5,700 bases of DNA from an uncultured Alphaproteobacteria bacterium (GTDB lineage: Bacteria; Pseudomonadota; Alphaproteobacteria; Rs-D84): the NCBI GenBank assembly GCA_947304085.1, contig CAMZAC010000049.1, forward strand, positions 1-5,700, in the 5' to 3' direction. The translations under genes were made by a program, and so were the position numbers. A model generated the notes under the pieces. That model was given only the letters and a program-made list of their open reading frames with translations, had not been told where the DNA came from and did not search any database. Shown piece by piece: positions 1-5,141 of the stretch (positions are counted from its first letter, which is position 1; the number at the start of each line of letters is the position of its first letter).

Positions 1-385
1 TACCATGCCAATTTTTACACAAATCTAATCCATGCAGTTTTGTTTTGGCTTTACATTTGACAGATTCTACATTTGCAAAATCTGTATAATGAAAATATGC
101 TTCATCAGTTTCCATCAAATCTATAACCTTTGGTAAACTTTTTGCACCATAAAAACTCATAATCTTGGCACCAAATATACAATCAACTTTTGATAATTCG
201 GAAAAACATAAAAAAACTTTTTCTATATGTCTAAAATTCCATTTACCGCGCCAACCGAAACTATTACTCAGCTCCAAAACCTTTACGTCTTGGACGCTTT
301 TCGCGCGCGACATATCAGCGCCGTTTAAATCAGCATAATCCATCCCACCGAAATTCAATTTTCCAACAGGTTGCTTTTTTACCAT
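1..385 (-). CDS. Small solenoid-like family protein, copy A (C-terminus beyond window)
   Basis: An open frame of 128 codons runs leftward from ATG at 385-383 to the window edge with no stop, so the C-terminus is missing. I do not recognise a named family. The first 44 residues align without gaps to the two neighbouring proteins (399-731 and 917-1204), sharing a pattern like VxxxxFxG, then GADxS near residues 22-26, then LxLxN near 37-41. The remainder reads as roughly 20-residue units with alternating hydrophobics, such as VKVLEL, IEKVFL and KIMSFY, which suggests a leucine-rich-repeat-like solenoid. Its end (KTKLHGL...NW) resembles the C-terminal part of copy B (KTKIEGL...GW), but A has about 40 more residues between. 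No signal peptide or membrane segment is seen. The ribosome site AAAGGG overlaps the region right after the stop of copy B, 13 bp away, so A and B are one operon. Function unknown. Confidence 0.75.
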   Translation of the reverse strand, partial: MVKKQPVGKLNFGGMDYADLNGADMSRAKSVQDVKVLELSNSFGWRGKWNFRHIEKVFLCFSELSKVDCIFGAKIMSFYGAKSLPKVIDLMETDEAYFHYTDFANVESVKCKAKTKLHGLDLCKNWHG

Positions 386-398
386 ATTTTACCCTTTG

Positions 399-731
399 TT
401 ATCTGGTATTTTCCAACAAAGCATCTATCTTGCGGTTCATTATTTCGCTTGAACTGATATACAGACAAAAACCACTCCAACCTTTTGGCAAGCCTTCAAT
501 TTTAGTTTTCAGGCTACAAACAAATTTCGATATTTTTGACACATCAGCTTTCTTCACAATGACGGTTTCAACACCAACAGCATCAAAAACATCGTGTAAA
601 CCTGTTACATTTTCCAAAATTAACGTTTTAACACCTTTGGCACCCGTCATACGCGACAAATCAACATCACTTATCGTGACAGACTTTTTACCGCGAAAAT
701 CAACCACACCGACATACTTTTGTTGTTTCAT
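399..731 (-). CDS. Small solenoid-like family protein, copy B
   Basis: A complete 110-codon gene. The start is supported by AAAGGA placed about 8 bases before the ATG and by a promoter just upstream at 774-802. The N-terminal 50 residues are a clear paralogue of copy C (VVDFxG at 9-14, DLSxM at 24-28, then LILENVTGLHD at 37-47 shared exactly), and the two genes are also close at nucleotide level around 582-640 and 1060-1110. The repeated pattern VKTLIL, VETVIV and LKTKIEGL is LRR-like. There is no signal peptide or transmembrane stretch, so a cytosolic or non-classically exported protein is expected. It is first in the B-A operon. Beyond a possible protein-binding solenoid, no role can be stated. 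A pentapeptide-repeat relationship (the GADLS-like motif) was considered, but the motif occurs only once. Confidence 0.8.
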   Translation of the reverse strand: MKQQKYVGVVDFRGKKSVTISDVDLSRMTGAKGVKTLILENVTGLHDVFDAVGVETVIVKKADVSKISKFVCSLKTKIEGLPKGWSGFCLYISSSEIMNRKIDALLENTR

Positions 732-773
732 TTTTTCATCCTTTGTTTTACTTTCTTTGAACTCGCAAACGCG

Positions 774-802
774 ATTCTAGCCCATAAAAACGAAAAAATC
801 AA
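774..802 (-). promoter_or_regulatory. Promoter of the B-A operon
   Basis: On the minus strand TTGATT (802-797) and TAGAAT (779-774) are separated by exactly 17 bases. This is a near-consensus housekeeping promoter with five of six matches at -10 and four of six at -35. The predicted transcript start is near 768-767, giving a leader of about 36 bases that contains the AAAGGA site of copy B. Confidence 0.65.
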
Positions 803-806
803 TTAC

Positions 807-837
807 AAAAAATATTTTTTGCCAAGTTATATGCCAA
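807..837 (-). promoter_or_regulatory. AT-rich palindrome and TTGGCA direct repeat upstream of the B promoter
   Basis: Right before the -35 box lies a perfect 14-base palindrome (six A, TA, six T) at 807-820. It partly overlaps two direct copies of TTGGCA on the minus strand (837-832 and 825-820) that are 12 bases apart. The position suits an UP element or a regulator site. The AT tract could also be chance in an AT-rich genome. Confidence 0.3.
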
Positions 838-859
838 AAAAACAGGGCGACTGCCCTGC
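836..859 (-). terminator. Rho-independent terminator (leftward)
   Basis: The inverted repeat CAGGGC / GCCCTG (843-848 and 853-858) with a four-base loop is followed on the minus strand by seven T. It ends the leftward unit that contains the M23, zincin and chimeric genes and insulates the B-A operon. It lies 17 bp past the remnant M23 stop at 876-878, so it was probably the terminator of the ancestral M23 gene (inference). On the plus strand the tail is weak. Confidence 0.8.
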
Positions 860-875
860 TTTTACATTGAAAAAA

Positions 876-1057
876 CTATAATCTTACAATTTGTTTTAGA
901 TTTGTTTTCAAAGATTCTATGTATGGGCGTACAACGTTTCGTATGTTCCATTATGACGTATTTTTACAAAATTACCATGTCCGCGATTGAAACTGCGCGC
1001 AACAACGCGTCCTGCACCAGCCGCTGGAATTGGTGTTCCAGTAGAAGCGCGAAAATC
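876..1057 (-). pseudogene. Partial duplicate of the M23 peptidase 3' end
   Basis: Two blocks match the intact gene at 3014-4315. Positions 922-1057 correspond to 3286-3421 (codons for D299 to H343 of the intact protein), and 876-921 correspond to 3014-3059 (the last 14 codons and stop). The 226 bp between these blocks in the intact gene (3060-3285) are missing, which breaks the frame. In its own frame the tail would still read IESLKTN then L instead of P, ending ...IVRL and TAG. The missing part includes the HLH zinc ligands, and the copy starts after the first ligand histidine, so it cannot be a working peptidase. The upper block is nevertheless read in frame as the C-terminal half of the chimeric gene at 917-1204. 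Confidence 0.9.
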
Positions 1058-1204
1058 CAAAATATCGTGCAAACCTGTAACATTTTCTAAAATTAATATG
1101 TCTGCACCGGTAGCGCCTTTCATTTCTGATAAATCAGCACCATCTATTTTGGCCAACTTGTCACCATGAAAATCAACTACCCAAACATAATTTTGTTTTA
1201 CCAT
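917..1204 (-). CDS. Chimeric ORF: family copy C N-terminus fused to an M23 core fragment
   Basis: A 95-codon frame. Residues 1-49 are the third member of the small solenoid-like family (VVDFHG at 9-14, GADLSEM at 22-28, LILENVTGLHD at 37-47). Residues 50-94 are identical to residues 299-343 of the M23 peptidase encoded at 3014-4315. The junction is at a shared Asp codon near 1055-1057, where both parents read GAT. Just after the M23 block a 226-bp deletion throws the frame into Thr and TAG. The fragment keeps the Asp of HxxxD and the His of LYAH but lacks the other metal ligands, so no peptidase activity is expected. The site AAAAGG precedes the ATG and a promoter lies at 1252-1280, so the gene may well be expressed. 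It could be a decaying copy-C gene or a new fusion protein; the all-synonymous divergence leaves this open. Confidence 0.7.
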   Translation of the reverse strand: MVKQNYVWVVDFHGDKLAKIDGADLSEMKGATGADILILENVTGLHDILDFRASTGTPIPAAGAGRVVARSFNRGHGNFVKIRHNGTYETLYAHT

Positions 1205-1251
1205 TTTTAACCTTTTCTTATTCTTTATTTTTTACGCAACGTGCGGACATA

Positions 1252-1280
1252 ATCTTAGACAATCGCCGTATAAAAATCAA
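1252..1280 (-). promoter_or_regulatory. Probable promoter of the chimeric gene
   Basis: On the minus strand TTGATT (1280-1275) and TAAGAT (1257-1252) are 17 bases apart. The -35 hexamer and spacing are the same as in front of copy B, and a short T run follows in both. The -35 box overlaps the stop codon of the 569-codon gene. The -10 match is only four of six, so read-through from upstream may contribute. No terminator is visible between the two genes. Confidence 0.45.
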
Positions 1281-2986
1281 TTCAATCTAGAATCTTTGCC
1301 AACAAATGTGAGATTGTTTTTTCTATTTAATTTGTTTGTGACCTGTTTCAGAGTATGTTTTTTTGTTGATGTCAGAAACATTCTTACACCATCTGGAACA
1401 TTATCTGATTCATTATATTCAGATAATAATTTATCTTTCAAATTTTCCAAAAATTTACTTCCAGCAACTTCGCCAACTCTGTGTGCCATGTTTTCATTAG
1501 GATTAAGAAATCTGTAATCAAATTCTGATTCATTGTTGATGGACAACAGTTCTTGAACTAACTTATCAAATTCCGATTTTGAATCTAAAGATAGTATTTT
1601 TTGGTCATCCCGACCATCCAATGCACGAAAACCACCATATTTAACCCCGTTGTTATTTTCCGTAGGAATTTGAATTATTGTATCCACAATCAAATTTTCT
1701 TTACCTTTGAAAATAGTAAATTCTGGATTATGAGAAATCAGATGATGTTCTAATTCATGAAAAAATGCCAATGCCGCATCATTAAAATTCTTATGTTGAT
1801 GAAGTGTCCGACGATTTCCCAATAAATCCACTCTGATATTCTTTGTTTTACTTGAAATATTTATAACATCTTCATGTGAACTGTTTCCAGTAGCACCAAA
1901 ATTGACCACTGGCAGATTGTTAATACCTGGATAAGCCCTTTTTACAAATTCATTAAAAAATGCTTGCTGTTTATCATAACTTTTTTTATCCCAGTTTTTA
2001 ATGATATTTGCATACTTGGCACCATCATGTTCGTCTTTTAACATGTCTGCAACCACCCCCAGATACTTGTCTTTGATCTTATAAGCATGTTTCAAAATTG
2101 CTTCTTGACCACCAAGTTCTTTCATAATGGCACGTTCAATAGCGATATGTCTGTTTCTGAGCAACTGATTAAATTCTGTATTAGATTTCACTTTATCTGC
2201 ATCATCTAAAAATTTTTTATTAATAGTTTGAATTTCTTTTGAATATTTTGACATATTACCATCAGTTAGATAAACCGTATTATACCGAGCACGCAATTCG
2301 GCATCTCTTCTTAATACCAATGCCGCCTGATTTCTAAAACTATCTTCTGTAACAAATGCACCAGATTCATAACCAACTATTTTTTTACCTCTGTATTCTG
2401 ACTTGTCCGCTACAACAAAATTAAGTTCGGCAGGTTTGGCTGTTCCATCAACAAACCGATCCAATATTTTCTCTTGCAAACGATATTGAGCCTCTAATAA
2501 CAACTGATGCTTCGCCCTTTTACAAACTTTATTAAAATCTGCATATTCTTTTGCATTTTTTAAATATGCATATGTTTTAAGCATTTCTATATTGCCAGAT
2601 TGACAAATTGATTCAATATGCTCAACCGCTACGGCACGCAAATAATCACAAACACGAACCAATTCACGACGAAATTCATTTGGAACTTTGCCGGCATCAA
2701 ATTCATAAATATCTTCACCACGTGCAAAAGTCGTCTTGGTCCATTCTGGTAAATCAGAACGTGTTTTGTCTATCTTTACGAAACATGCTTGATTTGCCAG
2801 ATTTACATTTGTACGAATTCTTAATTTGAAATATTGAAACACAATATTGTTTGCAATCGCATCTATATTTTCACGTACTGTTTCAACACTGTCAACCCTG
2901 ATAATTGTTGGAGTGCCGCCGTTATAAACCAAATTTTGTAAATACCTGTTTAATGATTTTTCTTCCAAAAAATTTATGACAGCCAT
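1277..2986 (-). CDS. Uncharacterised protein with HELEH zincin motif, possible metallopeptidase effector
   Basis: A 569-residue protein that I do not recognise as a named family. The visible signature is LAFFHELEHHLISH at about residues 406-419, a HEXXH zinc site on a predicted helix (H410, E411, H414). It is preceded by a strand-like stretch, IRVDLLGN near 384-391, as in many zincins. About 84 residues later NPNENMAHRVGE (495-506) offers E498 as a possible third ligand, in the style of the NPxExxA helix of gluzin-like peptidases. Residues 1-380 are mostly helical and charged, with no signal peptide or membrane segment, and the C-terminus is basic. The gene looks more AT-rich than prmC or the M23 gene. 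It starts 27 bp after the M23 stop with a strong AAAGGAG site, so it is probably co-transcribed with M23. A secreted effector, toxin or phage-type polyvalent protease are all possible; this is inference. Confidence 0.8.
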   Translation of the reverse strand: MAVINFLEEKSLNRYLQNLVYNGGTPTIIRVDSVETVRENIDAIANNIVFQYFKLRIRTNVNLANQACFVKIDKTRSDLPEWTKTTFARGEDIYEFDAGKVPNEFRRELVRVCDYLRAVAVEHIESICQSGNIEMLKTYAYLKNAKEYADFNKVCKRAKHQLLLEAQYRLQEKILDRFVDGTAKPAELNFVVADKSEYRGKKIVGYESGAFVTEDSFRNQAALVLRRDAELRARYNTVYLTDGNMSKYSKEIQTINKKFLDDADKVKSNTEFNQLLRNRHIAIERAIMKELGGQEAILKHAYKIKDKYLGVVADMLKDEHDGAKYANIIKNWDKKSYDKQQAFFNEFVKRAYPGINNLPVVNFGATGNSSHEDVINISSKTKNIRVDLLGNRRTLHQHKNFNDAALAFFHELEHHLISHNPEFTIFKGKENLIVDTIIQIPTENNNGVKYGGFRALDGRDDQKILSLDSKSEFDKLVQELLSINNESEFDYRFLNPNENMAHRVGEVAGSKFLENLKDKLLSEYNESDNVPDGVRMFLTSTKKHTLKQVTNKLNRKNNLTFVGKDSRLN

Positions 2987-2992
2987 GCAAAT

Positions 2993-2999
2993 CTCCTTT
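2993..2999 (-). promoter_or_regulatory. Strong Shine-Dalgarno of the zincin gene
   Basis: AAAGGAG on the minus strand stands six bases before the ATG at 2986-2984. It is the best ribosome site in the window and fixes the start of the 569-codon gene. It contrasts with the nearly leaderless M23 and prmC starts. Confidence 0.8.
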
Positions 3000-3013
3000 C
3001 CTTTTTTCTGAAT

Positions 3014-4315
3014 TTATAATCGCATAATTTGTTTTGGATTTGTTTTCAAAGATTCTATGACAGCATTTAATTTATCTTTGTGCTCTAAAAACACTTTCTT
3101 GTTCGCCGCATCCAGATTATTTATTGCCGGCAATTTCACAGTCATCGGATTTACGTGCTGACCATTTTTAATAATTTCGTAATGTAAGTGTGGCCCCGTA
3201 GACAGACCTGTCGAACCAACATAACCAATTGTTTGCCCCTGACGCACAACAGTCCCGACATTTACCCCTTTTGCAAATCTGGACATATGCGCATACAACG
3301 TTTCGTATGTTCCATTATGACGTATTTTTACAAAATTACCATGTCCGCGATTAAAGCTACGCGCAACAACACGCCCTGCCCCAGCCGCTGGAATTGGCGT
3401 TCCAGTAGAAGCACGAAAATCAACACCTTTGTGTGCGCGTGTAAAGCCCAACACAGGATGTTTTCTGCGTGTTGAAAAACTAGATGTCACTTTTGCATTG
3501 TTTATTGGTGTTCGTTTTAACGATTTAATTGCGCCATTACCATTTTCATCATAATAACCAACCCCACCATCAGACCGAACAAAACGATACATTTGGACAT
3601 TACCACGCAAAGCCTCGAATGAAACAGCAATCACGCGCCCATTATCAACCTTTTTATCAGACGCATAATTTTCTTCGTATAAAACAAAGAAATGTTGCCC
3701 CGCACGCACATCACGTTCAAAGTCCATTTCGAACGCCAACAAATCATAAACGTCTGCCAATATTCCCGCCGGTATTCCAGCACGCATCCCGGCCAGATAA
3801 AAACTGTCCCCGTCCAAGATTTCGCCCTCTTTATAGGCGACACGTGTATCACGTTCAATCACAACCTTTTGACACTGCCAATCGCCAGTTTCGCCACAAC
3901 TGATTTCAACACGTTGCCATGGTCCATTTAAAATTACAACCTTGGAAACAGGTTTATCTTCGGATGGTTTAACAAATTCAATTTTATCAGAGCCTGCACG
4001 TAAAGTTGTAAAATCAGCGTCTTTCTTTAATGTTTTTGAAATTGTATCTATATCACGTATGGAAAAACCCTGACCAGAAAAAATCTTGGACAAAGTATCG
4101 CCAGATTTAACTTCTATAACCGTTTTAATTTCAGATGGGGCAAACACAGCATCACGTGCAGGTTTATAGAAAACCAATACACCAAACGCAACAACTATCA
4201 TAACCACCGCAACCCACAATACAATACGCGACAATACATTTATATCACGCGCTTTCTTACAAGATTTTGCCAAGCCGACATTAATCTTTCTGATAATATA
4301 TTTTGCTTTTTTCAT
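3014..4315 (-). CDS. Membrane-anchored M23 peptidoglycan endopeptidase (MepM/YebA-like)
   Basis: A 433-residue protein, close to the roughly 440 residues of E. coli MepM, which cleaves peptide cross-links in murein to allow wall growth. A basic N-terminus is followed by one transmembrane anchor at about 31-49, placing the rest in the periplasm. A LysM/OapA-like region (VIEVKSGDTLSKIFSGQG) lies at about 67-84. The C-terminal LytM domain has all catalytic signatures: HKGVD with H295 and D299, LYAH with H343, and GPHLHYE with H376 and H378. The start at 4315 is preferred over an in-frame ATG at 4351. The upstream one would overlap prmC and lie upstream of the -10 box, whereas 4315 sits one base after the predicted transcript start. 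It is divergent from prmC and followed by the zincin gene. Part of its LytM sequence recurs at 922-1057. Without biochemical data, amidase versus endopeptidase specificity is inferred from the architecture. Confidence 0.93.
   Translation of the reverse strand: MKKAKYIIRKINVGLAKSCKKARDINVLSRIVLWVAVVMIVVAFGVLVFYKPARDAVFAPSEIKTVIEVKSGDTLSKIFSGQGFSIRDIDTISKTLKKDADFTTLRAGSDKIEFVKPSEDKPVSKVVILNGPWQRVEISCGETGDWQCQKVVIERDTRVAYKEGEILDGDSFYLAGMRAGIPAGILADVYDLLAFEMDFERDVRAGQHFFVLYEENYASDKKVDNGRVIAVSFEALRGNVQMYRFVRSDGGVGYYDENGNGAIKSLKRTPINNAKVTSSFSTRRKHPVLGFTRAHKGVDFRASTGTPIPAAGAGRVVARSFNRGHGNFVKIRHNGTYETLYAHMSRFAKGVNVGTVVRQGQTIGYVGSTGLSTGPHLHYEIIKNGQHVNPMTVKLPAINNLDAANKKVFLEHKDKLNAVIESLKTNPKQIMRL
3286..3421 (-). 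repeat. Source segment of the M23 duplication (pairs with 922-1057)
   Basis: This part of the intact peptidase gene matches 922-1057 with ten differences and no gaps. Every difference is at a third codon position. A block of 59 bases (3294-3352, matching 930-988) is identical, while eight of the ten changes fall in the next 70 or so bases. The gene's last 46 bases (3014-3059) also recur, at 876-921, but there they include amino-acid changes. Confidence 0.9.
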
Positions 4316-4330
4316 AGGGGCTATTATAAT
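4303..4330 (+). promoter_or_regulatory. Promoter of prmC (leaderless)
   Basis: A perfect TATAAT at 4325-4330 with a weak TTGCTT at 4303-4308 (16-base spacing). The first base of the transcript is predicted at 4337, the A of the prmC ATG, so the mRNA would be leaderless. This agrees with the absence of a Shine-Dalgarno before that ATG. Confidence 0.5.
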
Positions 4331-4351
4331 AAAAATATGAATATAAATCAA
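4323..4351 (-). promoter_or_regulatory. Promoter of the M23 operon (nearly leaderless)
   Basis: On the minus strand TTGATT (4351-4346) and a perfect TATAAT (4328-4323) are 17 bases apart. The predicted start is 4316, one base before the M23 ATG. The -10 overlaps the prmC -10 within the perfect palindrome TATTATAATA (4322-4331), so the two polymerases compete for the same DNA. The -35 box lies inside the prmC coding sequence. Confidence 0.65.
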
Positions 4352-5104
4352 GCGTTCGCAATTTTACAAAAATCTGGTGGCGTGCGCGCCGCCCGTATTA
4401 TTACTGAAAAGCATAAAAAGATGTCTTTTTTCAGAGTGATGCGTTATGCGCGCCTGCTGAAACGCGGTATGCCAGTTGCAAAAATCATACATTCCAAATG
4501 GTTTTATGGCCTGGAATTTTATACAAATACGCATACATTGGACCCACGCCCAGATACCGAAACTTTGGTATCCGCAGTTATAAATGATTGTCGCGAAAAT
4601 AAAGAACGCAGAATATTAGATATGGGAACTGGAACGGGTTGTATAATATGTGCACTTTGTAGAAACATAGATGGTTTAACTGGGGTTGCCATTGACAAAT
4701 CAAGGCCTGCCCTGCGCGTTGCAAATAAAAACATAAAAAAATTGTCTTTGAAAAATAAAATCAAAACTGTGCACGCTGATTTCGGCAAATTCAAATCGGA
4801 TGAAAAATTTGACATAATTGTTTCCAATCCGCCATATATAAAATATGGCGACATACGCGTAAATGATGGCGCCAGATTTGACCCTAAAATCGCGCTTTAT
4901 GCGAAAAACAATGGCATGTATGCATACGAACAAATCGCCAAAAATGCAATAAATCTGATAGCAGATAATGGCAAGATATATTTGGAAATCGGCATTGGTA
5001 TGGCAAATCAGGTTATAAAAATATTCAATTATTTTGGCTGGAAATTCGAACGCACAGAAAAAGATTTAGCTGGTCTGAATCGCGTATTGGTTTTCACACG
5101 ATAA
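4337..5104 (+). CDS. prmC: Peptide chain release factor N5-glutamine methyltransferase
   Basis: PrmC (HemK) uses S-adenosylmethionine to methylate the glutamine of the GGQ motif in release factors RF1 and RF2, in the cytoplasm, and so speeds translation termination. The 255-residue protein has the family hallmarks in order: a short helical N-terminal domain ending in KWFYGLEFY (54-62), LDPRPDTE (68-75), the SAM-binding loop DMGTGTGCI (95-103), the catalytic NPPYI (164-168), FDPKIALYAKNNGM (181-194), and the C-terminal DLAGLNRVLVF. It is a little shorter than the 277-residue E. coli enzyme, mostly at the N-terminus. The start at 4337 matches the predicted transcript start and no better ATG with a ribosome site is seen. 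The prfA gene, often adjacent, is not next to it here. It stands alone between a divergent promoter and a terminator. Confidence 0.95.
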   Translation: MNINQAFAILQKSGGVRAARIITEKHKKMSFFRVMRYARLLKRGMPVAKIIHSKWFYGLEFYTNTHTLDPRPDTETLVSAVINDCRENKERRILDMGTGTGCIICALCRNIDGLTGVAIDKSRPALRVANKNIKKLSLKNKIKTVHADFGKFKSDEKFDIIVSNPPYIKYGDIRVNDGARFDPKIALYAKNNGMYAYEQIAKNAINLIADNGKIYLEIGIGMANQVIKIFNYFGWKFERTEKDLAGLNRVLVFTR

Positions 5105-5108
5105 AAGA

Positions 5109-5132
5109 AAAACCCTGAATTAACAGGGTTTT
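5109..5132. terminator. Bidirectional terminator between prmC and the ankyrin gene
   Basis: A nine-base inverted repeat AAAACCCTG / CAGGGTTTT (5109-5117 and 5124-5132) with a six-base loop AATTAA. It lies five bases after the prmC stop and nine bases before the stop of the convergent ankyrin gene. T-rich tails occur in both directions, with the better tail on the minus strand, so it can serve both genes. Confidence 0.8.
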
Positions 5133-5141
5133 GTGTAATGT

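Noticed and set aside
430..780. 116-codon plus-strand ORF
   Set aside because: It is antisense to copy B, which has family support, a ribosome site and a promoter; this ORF has none.
902..1090. Plus-strand ORF of 62 codons that resembles another plus-strand ORF at 3188-3475
   Set aside because: Their similarity only mirrors the duplicated M23 segment on the opposite strand. Neither has a convincing ribosome site or promoter.
1234..1244. Short hairpin CGCA/TGCG before the chimeric gene
   Set aside because: A four-base stem with a mixed A/T tail is too weak for a terminator.
3529..3931. Plus- and minus-strand ORFs inside the M23 gene
   Set aside because: They are out-of-frame shadows of a well-supported gene, with composition typical of alternate frames.
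4316..4351. Longer start for the M23 gene at 4351
   Set aside because: It would overlap prmC and lies upstream of the predicted transcript start. The ATG at 4315 begins a normal basic N-terminus before the membrane anchor.
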